Source: Bacillus sp. FSL H8-0547 (GTDB lineage Bacteria; Bacillota; Bacilli; Bacillales; Bacillaceae). From it: a stretch of 64,000 nucleotides of DNA. Location of the stretch: contig JBBODD010000001.1 in assembly GCA_038002745.1 (NCBI GenBank), forward strand, positions 2,418,001 through 2,482,000. The letters are read 5' to 3'. This document shows positions 1 to 8,133 of this stretch, one piece after another. Below the pieces are notes generated by a model. The model was given only the letters and a program-made list of their open reading frames with translations, was not told where the DNA came from and did no database searches. Position numbers and translations under genes: made by a program. Position 1 is the first letter of the stretch; each line of letters starts with the position of its first letter.

Positions 1-27
1 ATATACAACTATTTAAGGAGAGATATA

Positions 28-552
28 ATGAAAACATTAGTCATAGCTGCCCACCCGAATTTATCAGGGTCAAACGTTAATAAAACATGGTTGAACCATT
101 TAAATAGAGAAGAAGATGTTACGGTTCATGACCTGTACAGTAAATATCCGGATTTTAAAATTGATATAGAGCGCGAGCAAAAGCTCCTGCTTGAACATGA
201 CCGGATTGTCTTTCAATTTCCGTTCTACTGGTACAGCAGTCCGTCTCTTCTGAAAGAATGGCAGGATGTGGTGCTGGCATACGGCTGGGCATATGGCTCA
301 CAGGGAACAAAGCTTCACGGAAAAGAGTTTATGCTCGCTGTTTCAACGGGAGGACCGGAAGCTGCGTATCAGTCAGGAGGCTACAACCATTACAGCATGA
401 GTGAACTGTTCAAGCCGTTTCAGGCAATGGCTAACCTGACGGGCATGCGCTTTCTTCCAGCGTTTGTCGAGCATGGGGTAAGAACACTGAATCAGGAACA
501 AGTAAACGAAAGTGCAGAGGCACTGATCCGCCACATTAAAGCAGATTTTTAA
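28..552 (+). CDS. NAD(P)H:quinone oxidoreductase, flavodoxin-like (YwrO/KefF family)
   Basis: Predicted FMN-dependent quinone or nitro reductase of the flavodoxin-like fold, acting in the cytosol. The 174-residue length is typical of the family. The N-terminus MKTLVIAAHPNLSGSNVNK is the flavodoxin-type beta strand and FMN phosphate loop; FQFPFYWYSSPSLLKEW (about residues 62-78) is the family substrate/flavin motif, and VSTGGPEAAY (about 105-114) is the second flavin loop. In Bacillus this resembles general stress protein 14 (YwrO); in enterobacteria the relative KefF activates a potassium/proton antiporter, but no KefC-like gene is adjacent. AAGGAGAG lies 8 bases before the ATG. A bidirectional terminator follows, so it is probably the end of its transcript. 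Confidence 0.88.
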   Translation: MKTLVIAAHPNLSGSNVNKTWLNHLNREEDVTVHDLYSKYPDFKIDIEREQKLLLEHDRIVFQFPFYWYSSPSLLKEWQDVVLAYGWAYGSQGTKLHGKEFMLAVSTGGPEAAYQSGGYNHYSMSELFKPFQAMANLTGMRFLPAFVEHGVRTLNQEQVNESAEALIRHIKADF

Positions 553-590
553 GGCGCAGCATATAGAAAAGAGGCTGGGATATAAATATA

Positions 591-626
591 AAAGGGTGAA
601 TTTGAGAATAACAAATTCACCCTTTC
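591..626. terminator. Bidirectional rho-independent terminator
   Basis: Perfect inverted repeat AAGGGTGAATTTG / CAAATTCACCCTT with a short loop, followed by T-rich sequence on the plus strand and preceded by A-rich sequence. It separates the quinone reductase from the convergent DMT transporter gene and can serve both. Confidence 0.8.
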
Positions 627-727
627 TTTCTATATCAGGCTTCTGTGTCGTACACTCTATCTATCTTTCTTACGTTATAATCTTCATCCCATGTACAGAT
701 AGCGTACGATTCGAGTGCATATTCACC

Positions 728-1627
728 TTACATTCGCAGTGTCTGACTCACATTCTTTTTCTGCCGGAAAAAATAGACCAGCTGCGGGACGGCAATACCC
801 AAAAGGATAAGCATAATGCCGGCCGTCTGCAGCAGGTTCACCGATTCTTTCAGAAAAAAGACAGAGCAGAGAACGGCTGCAGGCAGTTCGGCAGCCCCGA
901 CAATTGTGGCGAGTCCTGACCCGATTTTAGGAGTTCCGACTGAAAACAGCACAACCGGGATAAACACGCCGAAAAAGCCGAGAGGCAAGGCGAATTTCCA
1001 TAGTCCTGCCTGCAGAGAACCATTTGTCATAAAATCGGGAGTGAAAAGAATGGTGAGGAAGATGGCTGCCCCAAACGACATGAACAGGCTTCTGTTCAAC
1101 GATGGAAGCTCAGCTGCTACCTTCCCGCTTGCAAAAATAAACAGAGAAAACGAGACGGCAGATAGAAGACCCCAAATGATCCCCGGATCCGTCAAGCTGA
1201 TGGCTTCTTTCCCGAACAGATTGCCTGCCATAAAGGTGCCTATGAGCAAAAGAAGGACAGCGAAAAGCTTTGCGCTGTCAGGTCTCTTTTTCAGATAAAA
1301 TGCCTCAATTAAGATGCCGATCCACGTAAATTGAAACAGCAGGATAATTGCAATGGAGGCAGGAACGGTCTCGAGTGATTTTCCGTAAAAAATTCCTGTA
1401 AAACTTGTCGTCGTCCCCGTCAGCATTAAGAAAAGCGCCTGTTTCCATGTTGCTTTTTTTCTCGAAAAGAGAAGGGCGCAGGCCAAAAAGAGAAGAAAGC
1501 CAGTCACATACTGGCTCCCGATGACTTCTTCCACTGAATAGCCCTGTTTATAGGCAAGCTTGATAATCGTAGAAATAATGCCGTAGCTGCACGCTCCAAT
1601 AAACACGAGAAACGAATATTTAATCAA
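728..1627 (-). CDS. EamA/DMT-family transporter
   Basis: Polytopic membrane protein of the drug/metabolite transporter superfamily: 299 residues, about ten hydrophobic segments in two EamA-like halves, lysine-rich cytoplasmic C-terminus. Substrate cannot be read from sequence; relatives export small metabolites or amino acids. The start is TTG, placed 8 bases after AAGGAG. It follows gdnD by only 12 bases on the same strand, so it is probably the last gene of the TetR-linked efflux operon, which suggests a joint export role, though this is inference. Confidence 0.82.
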   Translation of the reverse strand: MIKYSFLVFIGACSYGIISTIIKLAYKQGYSVEEVIGSQYVTGFLLFLACALLFSRKKATWKQALFLMLTGTTTSFTGIFYGKSLETVPASIAIILLFQFTWIGILIEAFYLKKRPDSAKLFAVLLLLIGTFMAGNLFGKEAISLTDPGIIWGLLSAVSFSLFIFASGKVAAELPSLNRSLFMSFGAAIFLTILFTPDFMTNGSLQAGLWKFALPLGFFGVFIPVVLFSVGTPKIGSGLATIVGAAELPAAVLCSVFFLKESVNLLQTAGIMLILLGIAVPQLVYFFRQKKNVSQTLRM

Positions 1628-1639
1628 AGTGACAACTCC

Positions 1640-1954
1640 TTACGAAACCAGTTTGAGGCCGACCGTTGCCGAAATGATCATGCTGATGAATAAAATCCGT
1701 TTCCAGCTTTTTGAATCCCCATAGAACAAGATGCCGATCAGCGCACTCCCGGCAGATCCAATTCCTGTCCAGACGGAATAGGCAGTCCCAAGTGAGATCG
1801 TCTGCAGGGACTGATTCAGCAGCAGAAAGCTGAGCGAAAAACCTGCAATCATAATCAACAGCGGAACAATTCCTTTAGATTCCTTCATTTTATTAATCCC
1901 GATAACACCGGCTACTTCGAACAGACCGGCACCAATTAGAAACACCCAGTCCAT
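1640..1954 (-). CDS. gdnD: SMR guanidinium exporter subunit, YkkD type
   Basis: Small multidrug resistance protein (104 aa, four membrane helices), second half of a heteromeric pair. The N-terminal FEVAGVIGINK carries the conserved glutamate of helix 1 that binds cation and proton, and TAYSVWTGIGSAGSALIGILFYG matches the YkkD-type signature closely. In B. subtilis YkkC and YkkD together form a guanidinium/proton antiporter. The ATG overlaps the stop of the upstream partner (TAATG), which favours translational coupling and a 1:1 complex. Unlike B. subtilis, no guanidine riboswitch was seen ahead of the pair. Confidence 0.85.
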   Translation of the reverse strand: MDWVFLIGAGLFEVAGVIGINKMKESKGIVPLLIMIAGFSLSFLLLNQSLQTISLGTAYSVWTGIGSAGSALIGILFYGDSKSWKRILFISMIISATVGLKLVS

Positions 1955-2292
1955 TATATGGAAGCCTCCTCTTTTTTGTCATCAGACAGTGTTTTTAACC
2001 CAATAACCCCGCATACTAAAACGGCGATTAAAAGAATTTTAACCAGCTGGAAAGGCTCGTTAAAAAACATAATTTCTGCTATCACGGTTCCGGCTGCCCC
2101 AAGTCCTGTAAAAACAGCGTAAACCGTACTGACAGGCAGTCTTTTCGTTGCACTGATCAGCAGGTAAAAGCTGATGCAGATTGTGATGATGGTTCCAAGC
2201 CATTCAAGCCAGCTGTCTGAATACTTAAGGCCGGCAACCCAAATGACTTCAACAAAACCGGCCATAAATACTTTTGTCCAATCTTTGTTCAT
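1954..2292 (-). CDS. gdnC: SMR guanidinium exporter subunit, YkkC type
   Basis: First subunit of the heteromeric SMR exporter (112 aa). FVEVIWVAGLKYSDS contains the helix-1 glutamate, and TVYAVFTGLGAAGTVIAEI is the YkkC-type helix-3 signature; the C-terminal acidic/lysine tail is also seen in YkkC. The longer open frame would start at 2328, but AAGGAAGGGG lies directly before the ATG at 2292, so that start is used. It lies downstream of a TetR-family gene on the same strand, separated by about 600 bases of repeat sequence, which may have pushed apart an older tetR-gdnCD operon. Confidence 0.85.
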   Translation of the reverse strand: MNKDWTKVFMAGFVEVIWVAGLKYSDSWLEWLGTIITICISFYLLISATKRLPVSTVYAVFTGLGAAGTVIAEIMFFNEPFQLVKILLIAVLVCGVIGLKTLSDDKKEEASI

Positions 2293-2382
2293 GATAATTT
2301 CCCCTTCCTTATATTTCCATATCGGCAATGAGAATTGATGATAGGCAGAAAAGCGCCTTCTTTTTCGAATAATATTTTGGAT

Positions 2383-2904
2383 GCCTGTCAGGGCTAAACG
2401 GTCGGGTCCGTTTTTCGTGGTGTCCAGCTCCGCCTCCCAGCCCTTCCGTCAGAACAAAATCCCCGCAAAAGTCAAAACCGGACTTTTCCGGTGATTTCTT
2501 TTCTGCCTGTCAGGGCTAAACGGTCGGCTCCGCTTTTCGTGGTGTCCAGCTCCACCGCCCAACTCCTCTGTCAGAACGGAACCATCGGCAAAGGCAAAAA
2601 GCGCCTTTACCGCCGTTTCCTTATCTGACTCCCGGAGCTAAACGGGCGATTACGCTTTTCGTGGTGTCCAGCTCCGCCTCCCAGCCCTTCCGTCAGAACA
2701 AAATCCCCGCAAAAGTCAAAACCGGACTTTTCCGGTGATTTCTTTTCTGCCTGTCAGGGCTAACCGGTCGGCTCCGCTTTTCGTGGTGTCTAGCTCCACC
2801 GCCCAACTCCTCTGTCAGAACGGAACCATCGGCAAAGGCAAAAAGCGCCTTTACCGCCGTTTCCTTATCTGACTCCCGGAGCTAAACGGGCGATTACGCT
2901 TTTC
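2383..2904. repeat. Tandem duplication of a dispersed ~120-bp repeat (two 244-bp copies)
   Basis: Positions 2417-2660 and 2661-2904 are almost identical 244-bp tandem copies; I noticed only two substitutions. Each copy is built of two related ~120-bp units carrying the phrases CGCTTTTCGTGGTGTCCAGC and CTGTCAGGGCTAAACGG, with a central palindrome around ACCGGACTTTTCCGGT. A further partial unit starts at 2383. Sequences of the same family lie between copZ and copA (26988-27235), reversed. The distal copy runs into the 3' end of the tetR gene. No protein is encoded. Confidence 0.9.
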
Positions 2905-3463
2905 TGGTAATGCCATTCCAATAGACTTTAAAACAGCTGTTCAGCCGTTTTTGCACGCGCGAAGGTCCGCCGTACAGCATTTCGGCGAAGACAGCATCTG
3001 CGACACCCATATACGCCGTAGCCGCTTCAGCCGGTTTTACTGCAAGATCAAGCTGTTTTTCGAAAACACCGATGAGCAGTTCTTCGAACGTATCGAGGTA
3101 CACATAAACTTTTTCCATGACCTCCCGATATAAATGTGAGGGGGGCAAAAAGCTGATTCTCAGCATGAATTTTGTTTCCGCCTCTTTTTCAAAGCGGTGC
3201 ACGTAATCCGTCAGATAACGGAACAAAATGTCGTTAAGCTGGGGCTGTTCTGGAGAAGAAAATGAAGCTTTTACATACTCAATCTCCTTCTCAAGAACAT
3301 CAGTCATCGCCTTAAGGAAGAGTTCATCCTTATTTTTAAAATGGGTGTAAATCGACTGTTTCTTTATTCCAACTTCAGCAGCAATGTCAGCCAGTGAAGT
3401 ACCTTCATAGCCATGATCGGCAAATAGGCGGATGGCCGCCTGTTTAAGCTGTTCTGAGGTCAC
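2894..3463 (-). CDS. TetR/AcrR-family transcriptional regulator
   Basis: One-component repressor (189 aa). The N-terminal helix-turn-helix is standard for TetR: residues 7-50 contain AIRLFADHGYEGTSLADIAAEVGIKKQSIYTHF in three short conserved blocks. The C-terminal ligand domain is generic. The long frame begins at 3526, but GTG at 3463 is preceded by GGAAGGCGG at 8 bases and puts the HTH at the usual distance from the start. It probably controls gdnCD and the DMT gene downstream. The last two codons and the TAA stop lie inside the repeat copy that ends at 2904, so the extreme C-terminus may have been replaced when the repeat arrived. Confidence 0.85.
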   Translation of the reverse strand: MTSEQLKQAAIRLFADHGYEGTSLADIAAEVGIKKQSIYTHFKNKDELFLKAMTDVLEKEIEYVKASFSSPEQPQLNDILFRYLTDYVHRFEKEAETKFMLRISFLPPSHLYREVMEKVYVYLDTFEELLIGVFEKQLDLAVKPAEAATAYMGVADAVFAEMLYGGPSRVQKRLNSCFKVYWNGITRKA

Positions 3464-3479
3464 ATTGAAAACCGCCTTC

Positions 3480-3493
3480 CTGACGTTCGTTAG
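3480..3493. promoter_or_regulatory. Candidate TetR operator
   Basis: CTGACGTTCGTTAG is a near-palindrome (CTnACG..CGTnAG) lying just before the tetR start, in the position expected for autoregulation. TetR-family regulators bind such inverted repeats; assignment is inference. Confidence 0.5.
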
Positions 3494-3677
3494 GTGAAGT
3501 ATATGACAGGCAGAATTGGAAGTCAAATCAATAAAAATACAGATTTTTCTATAAATTCAGGTAAAATGAACGTTTATGCATCGATTTCTATAACTTTACA
3601 TTGTCATGCCGTTTTATTACCTGTTATGCTTGTATACGGAATGAATATAGACTACTACAATCAGGAGATTTATATAG

Positions 3678-4856
3678 ATGAAAAAAACCCCTTTGATTCT
3701 TGCAGCAAGCTTCTTTTTAGGAATGATTTTTTCTTCAAAACCATCAGCAGAGGAACTAACAGCAAATGAACCGGCGATTGAAAGCGAATCCGCCGTCTTG
3801 ATCGATGCTGACTCCGGCCAGATTCTCTATTCGAAAAAAAGCGATGCCGAGATGTACCCTGCAAGTGTGACAAAAATGGCCACAGCCATCTATGCGATTG
3901 AAAATGGGAATTTGGATGATATCGTAACCGTCAGCGAAAATGCCAGAAATGCCGACGGGACTAGAGTGTATCTTGAAGCAGGTGAACAGGTGACCCTGAA
4001 AAAACTGATTCAGGGGCTCATGATCAATTCCGGGAATGATGCCGGTATTGCCATTGCTGAACATATAAGCGGAAATGTAGAAACATTTTCAAAGGAAATG
4101 AATGAGTTTTTGAAAACGAAGGTAGGGCTTGAGGATACCCATTTTACGAACCCGCACGGTCTTTTTGATCCAAGTCATGTCACCACAGCGGAAGATTTGG
4201 CTACTCTGACTCAGTATGCATCACAAAACGAAATCTTCCGCGAGATCTTTTCAACAGCAGAGCTGAAATGGGACGGGGAAACCTGGGATACAACTCTCCA
4301 CAATCATCACAAACTTCTGCAGGCGACACCGTATGAAGGAATGGTGGGAGGGAAGAACGGATATGTCAGCCAGTCCGGTTTTACGCTGTCAACTCTTGCT
4401 GAGAGAGAAAATATCCGGCTGATCGCTGTAACGCTGAATGCAAAGACAGACCGTATGTCTTACAAAGATACGGTCAAGCTGCTTGATTACGGCTTTGCCA
4501 ATTTTACATCGGAGTTTGTCGCTTCTGGAACATATTATAAGGATCAAGAAGGACAGGAGTTCACATTGGAGGAGCCTTTGTATTATGCCAGAAAAACAAA
4601 TGAAACCATTTCTGCTGATGTGGATACGGAGGGAAACTTGACGATTGACGGTGAAGATGGCCGGGAACTCGCCAAGCATCCTCTTGATCCTGTGAACCTT
4701 GAAAAAAATGAGCTGATGAAAAGTACAGTTGCAGATGTAGAACCATCATTCACCAAAAGCGTTCTGCATGATCATCTGAAGTTCATTGTCATGATTTCAT
4801 TTGCTATAGTGCTGCTGCTTGTCGGGTACTTTTTCAGGCAGGTCAGACGTTCATAA
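3678..4856 (+). CDS. D-alanyl-D-alanine carboxypeptidase, membrane-anchored
   Basis: Penicillin-binding-protein-type peptidase (392 aa) trimming the terminal D-Ala of peptidoglycan stem peptides outside the membrane. A signal peptide covers residues 1-24. Active-site motifs are SVTK (Ser63, Lys66) and SGN (118-120). The third box, normally KTG, reads KNG here (226-228, in GGKNGYVSQSG). Helix 368-386 near the C-terminus, followed by RQVRRS, anchors the protein with the enzyme outside, as in other class C PBPs, although this is a true membrane helix rather than an amphipathic one. CAGGAGAT precedes the ATG. A strong terminator follows, so it is monocistronic. Confidence 0.88.
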   Translation: MKKTPLILAASFFLGMIFSSKPSAEELTANEPAIESESAVLIDADSGQILYSKKSDAEMYPASVTKMATAIYAIENGNLDDIVTVSENARNADGTRVYLEAGEQVTLKKLIQGLMINSGNDAGIAIAEHISGNVETFSKEMNEFLKTKVGLEDTHFTNPHGLFDPSHVTTAEDLATLTQYASQNEIFREIFSTAELKWDGETWDTTLHNHHKLLQATPYEGMVGGKNGYVSQSGFTLSTLAERENIRLIAVTLNAKTDRMSYKDTVKLLDYGFANFTSEFVASGTYYKDQEGQEFTLEEPLYYARKTNETISADVDTEGNLTIDGEDGRELAKHPLDPVNLEKNELMKSTVADVEPSFTKSVLHDHLKFIVMISFAIVLLLVGYFFRQVRRS

Positions 4857-4862
4857 AGAGTA

Positions 4863-4899
4863 AAAAACCTTTCTCCTGCAACGGAGAAAGGTTTTTTTG
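4863..4899. terminator. Bidirectional terminator between carboxypeptidase and permease genes
   Basis: Inverted repeat AAAAACCTTTCTCC / GGAGAAAGGTTTTT with a 6-base loop and T-run on the plus strand, A-run on the other side; serves two convergent genes. Confidence 0.88.
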
Positions 4900-4903
4900 C
4901 GAT

Positions 4904-6286
4904 TTATGCAAGTTTGCTGTTTTTTCTTGCGTATACGAAGTAAATCACAGCTCCAATGGCTATCCAGATGATAAAAGAAGTCCATGTGATAGCCGGAAGG
5001 CTCGTCATGAGATAGATGCAGAACAAGGCGCTGACTGCCGGGAATACAGGAACGAATGGCACTTTAAAAGCACGTTCCAGATTCGGATGAGTCTTCCTCA
5101 AAACAATTACGGCTATCGAAATGAGTGTGAAGGCAGCGAGTGTACCCATATTGACAAGATGGGCAAGGGTTGTCAAATCGACAAAGCCTGCAATTGCTGC
5201 TGCAATAAACCCTGTAATCCATGTATTTTGAAAGGGTGTTTTAAAAGATGGGTGCACCTTGGACAGTCTTTTTGGAAGGAGTCCGTCCCGGCTCATGGCA
5301 TAAGAGATTCGTACCTGTGCATACATCATCACTAAAAGAACGGTTGTAATTCCTGCGATAGCCCCCACTGATATAAGGCCTGCAAGTGAATTCTGCCCCA
5401 CAAACTGAAGGGCAAAAGAAACCGGATCTGCTACATTGAGTTTTGTATAAGGAACCATGCCTGTAAGAATGAGAGATACAACCATATATAGTGCCGTACA
5501 AACTGCAAGGGAAGCAATAATGCCAATTGGAACATCTCTTTGCGGTTTTTTCACTTCCTCTGCAGCAGTCGCTACAGCGTCAAATCCAATGTAAGCAAAA
5601 AAGACAGTAGCCGCGCCGGTTACGATGCCTTCAAATCCAAATGGCACAAACGGGGTCCAGTTTTCAGGCTTTACATACCAGACGCCTGCCACAATGAATA
5701 ATAGAATCACAGCCAGTTTAACAAAAACCATAATGTTATTAACCCGCGTGCTTTCTTTAATTCCTTTTGATAAAAGAGCAGTGATCAGCAGGATAATAAT
5801 GACCGCCGGCAAATCAATCATTCCGCCTTTACCAGCTCCGGGAGCTGATGTCATGGCTGCAGGAAGCTCCAGTCCAAAGCCTGCTAAGAGAGATTGAAAA
5901 TAGGCAGACCAGCCGGTCGCAACGGCAGACGTTGCAAGCAAGTATTCAAGCATCAAATCCCAGCCGATCAAGAAAGCGAAAAACTCTCCCAAGGTTGCAT
6001 ATGTGTAAGTATAGACACTGCCTGATATTGGAACGGTTGAAGCGAATTCCGCGTAGCAGAAAGCTGCTAGTGCACAGGCAATACCGGAAATGATAAAGGA
6101 AAGAATAAGGGCAGGACCTGCTGTCTCAGCTGCTACGACACCGGTCAGTACAAAAATTCCTGTTCCTACAATCGCGCCTATCCCGAGTAAAGTCAGGTCG
6201 AATGCGCCCATAGTCCGTGCCAGGGATTTTTGCTGACTTTGCGCGAGCAAGGCAGTAATTGACTTTTTTCTAAAAAGTGAGCTCAT
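4904..6286 (-). CDS. yfnA: APC-family amino acid permease, YfnA type
   Basis: Twelve-to-fourteen-helix amino acid importer of the cationic amino acid transporter branch (460 aa). The N-terminus (MSSLFRKKSI, then SLARTMGAFDLTLLGIGAIVG) and the block GFDAVATAAEEVKKPQRDVP match B. subtilis YfnA closely along the whole length. The GIGAIVGTGIF motif in helix 1 is the APC substrate-binding glycine loop. YfnA-type proteins carry neutral or branched amino acids such as threonine or valine; the exact substrate here is unknown. It has its own sigma-A promoter and a ribosome site (GGAGGATATAC) before the ATG. Confidence 0.88.
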   Translation of the reverse strand: MSSLFRKKSITALLAQSQQKSLARTMGAFDLTLLGIGAIVGTGIFVLTGVVAAETAGPALILSFIISGIACALAAFCYAEFASTVPISGSVYTYTYATLGEFFAFLIGWDLMLEYLLATSAVATGWSAYFQSLLAGFGLELPAAMTSAPGAGKGGMIDLPAVIIILLITALLSKGIKESTRVNNIMVFVKLAVILLFIVAGVWYVKPENWTPFVPFGFEGIVTGAATVFFAYIGFDAVATAAEEVKKPQRDVPIGIIASLAVCTALYMVVSLILTGMVPYTKLNVADPVSFALQFVGQNSLAGLISVGAIAGITTVLLVMMYAQVRISYAMSRDGLLPKRLSKVHPSFKTPFQNTWITGFIAAAIAGFVDLTTLAHLVNMGTLAAFTLISIAVIVLRKTHPNLERAFKVPFVPVFPAVSALFCIYLMTSLPAITWTSFIIWIAIGAVIYFVYARKNSKLA

Positions 6287-6328
6287 GTATATCCTCCAGT
6301 GAGTTAGTCTTGAGAGTGAATAAAATGT

Positions 6329-6357
6329 AGTATAATGTCGAAAATAATAATTGTCAA
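6329..6357 (-). promoter_or_regulatory. Sigma-A promoter of the yfnA-like gene
   Basis: On the minus strand TTGACA (6357-6352), a 17-base spacer and TATACT (6334-6329): a near-consensus housekeeping promoter about 40 bases ahead of the coding start. Confidence 0.8.
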
Positions 6358-6503
6358 TTATTTTAGAATATTCTTTTATTATAAGCAGTCTTTTTCTTTT
6401 CCTGAAAAAAGTTTTTCAAGGTAATAAGCTGATTATGCAGTATGATCAGCTTTTACTTTATCCAAATTTACGGAATTTATTTACCGGCACTTCTTTCTGC
6501 ACC

Positions 6504-6538
6504 AAAAAAGCCCGATTCACACGCAAATCGGGCTTTTG
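6504..6538 (-). terminator. Terminator of the glutamine synthetase paralogue
   Basis: AAAAGCCCGATTTGCG / AATCGGGCTTTTTT read on the minus strand, directly after the stop codon. Confidence 0.85.
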
Positions 6539-6545
6539 GTTCAAG

Positions 6546-7883
6546 TCAAAACTTCATCTGATAATTTTCAATTTCCCATAAGTGGACAGTATTCCTGTAT
6601 TCGTGCCATTCCGCTCTTTTATGAAGAAGAAATTGCCGGTATACATGAGAGCCGAGAACCATTTTGGCAAGCGGACCCTTTTCCATTAAATCAAGCGCCG
6701 TTTCAAGGTTGTCCGGGAGATGCTTGATTCCTCTTTCCATCCGGGCGGATTCCGTCATGCTGAAGATGTCATCATGAACGGCGGGCTTCGGAAATTCCGA
6801 CAGCGCGATACCGGCCATTCCTGCTTCAGCAATTGCGGCGTATGCAAGATAGGGATTGGCGCTTGGGTCCGGATGTCTCACTTCTATCCGTGTTGCGGCA
6901 CCCCTTTTTGCAGGTATACGGATAAGTGTTGACCGGTTTGAAGTGGACCAGGCAATATAGCACGGGGCCTCAAACCCCGGTACGAGACGTTTGTAAGAAT
7001 TAACAAGCGGATTGGTAATGGCAGTCAGCTCTTCAATATAGGTGAGCACCCCATTAATAAAATAATAGGCTTCGTTTGAAAGCTGCATATCATCATTTCC
7101 ATCAAAGAAGATATTTTCCCCGTCTTGAAGGAGGGAGATGTTAACATGCATACCGGAGCCGTTTACCCCTTGCAGAGGTTTAGGCATAAATGACGCATGC
7201 AGGTTAAATTGTTTTGCGACATTTTTTACGACCCACTTGTATGTTGTGGCATTATCTGCTGACGTCAGGGCATCATTGAAACGAAAATTGATTTCATGCT
7301 GCCCGTTGGCCACTTCATGGTGGGATGCTTCAATTTTGAAGCCCATTGCTTTCAGGGTGCGGTAGATTTCAAGACGGACTCTTTCTCCCAGATCATGTGC
7401 GGGCTCAAAATATCCCCCAGTATCGTGGGGATTTGTCGTGGGATTTCCATTTTCGTCGGTTTTAAACAGGAAAAACTCCAGTTCCGGCCCGATGCTGATG
7501 CTGTATCCAAGCGACTTGGCTCTTTTTGCGGCGAGCTGCAGGACATATCTTGGATCTCCTTCATAAGGCGTCATATCCGGATTTAATATGCTGCAAAGAA
7601 ATCTTGCTTCTGCATATTTTTCCTCGACTGACCACGGAATAATAGCGAACGTGCTTAAATCCGGCTTGAGGTATAAATCAGACTGGTTAATAGGACAAAA
7701 ACCCCTTATGGATGAACCGTCAAACATCATGTTTCCCTCTGCAGCCTCATCAATCTGATCGGCCGTAATGGTGACGTGCTTTAAATTTCCTTCCAGATCA
7801 ACAAACTGAAGATGCAGCAGTTCGACATGCTTTTCAGCTATTTCTGCTTTTATTTCGCTTAACGGATCTAAAATAGTCAACAC
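6546..7883 (-). CDS. Glutamine synthetase type I paralogue, divergent feedback site
   Basis: ATP-dependent glutamate plus ammonia to glutamine; dodecameric GSI-alpha fold, about 445 aa. Seen: the MMFDGSS block, EASHHEVANGQHEINF, NGSGMHVNI, NPLVNSYKRLVPGFEAP (flap glutamate kept) and RIPAKRGAATRIEVR. It differs from the usual Bacillus GlnA in the MFDGSSIEGFVRI block, here MFDGSSIRGFCPI: the glutamate after SSI is Arg and the position equal to B. subtilis Arg62, a feedback-inhibition residue, is Pro. No glnR is adjacent, so this is likely a second synthetase. The start is uncertain: GTG 7883 fits GGGGTG at 6 bases, with GTG 7892 and TTG 7880 as alternatives. A c-di-AMP riboswitch lies upstream. 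Confidence 0.85.
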   Translation of the reverse strand: MLTILDPLSEIKAEIAEKHVELLHLQFVDLEGNLKHVTITADQIDEAAEGNMMFDGSSIRGFCPINQSDLYLKPDLSTFAIIPWSVEEKYAEARFLCSILNPDMTPYEGDPRYVLQLAAKRAKSLGYSISIGPELEFFLFKTDENGNPTTNPHDTGGYFEPAHDLGERVRLEIYRTLKAMGFKIEASHHEVANGQHEINFRFNDALTSADNATTYKWVVKNVAKQFNLHASFMPKPLQGVNGSGMHVNISLLQDGENIFFDGNDDMQLSNEAYYFINGVLTYIEELTAITNPLVNSYKRLVPGFEAPCYIAWSTSNRSTLIRIPAKRGAATRIEVRHPDPSANPYLAYAAIAEAGMAGIALSEFPKPAVHDDIFSMTESARMERGIKHLPDNLETALDLMEKGPLAKMVLGSHVYRQFLLHKRAEWHEYRNTVHLWEIENYQMKF

Positions 7884-7994
7884 AAAGAACACCCCGATTT
7901 TTTAGTTTTAATTTCGTTTACGAATGAATTTGAAAAATCGAAGGATTGTATTTTTTGTTTCAGCAGGCTGCGCTGAACGGTCACACCTTCCTCT

Positions 7995-8127
7995 CTCAAA
8001 CAACGCATACGGAGTTAGCTGACGGATTCGGACGGTAAGAGTCGCCCGGCCGCTTGATTCAGCGGCTTCACCCCGGAAAATTGGGTCCCCCGTTCCTTAA
8101 CGGATTCTGCGGATTAGGAAATAAATT
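7995..8127 (-). promoter_or_regulatory. Cyclic di-AMP riboswitch (ydaO/yuaA type) ahead of glutamine synthetase paralogue
   Basis: Read on the minus strand it has the ydaO core in order: ACGGGGGACCCAA, CCGGGGTGAAGCC, GGCCGGGC, CCGAATCCGTCAGCTAAC and a closing TATGCG. This is the RNA class that binds c-di-AMP and generally switches genes off. No T-run terminator follows on this strand. Instead CGATTTTT near 7945 can pair with AAAAATCG just before the GGGG ribosome site, so control might be translational; that part is inference. Confidence 0.88.
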
Positions 8128-8133
8128 GAGCCT

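Noticed and set aside
816-1298. 160-codon plus-strand ORF
   Set aside because: Antisense to the DMT transporter, which has the membrane-protein pattern and ribosome site.
2293-2420. Guanidine-I riboswitch ahead of gdnC
   Set aside because: I looked for the ykkC aptamer boxes and did not find them; the sequence is mostly dispersed repeat.
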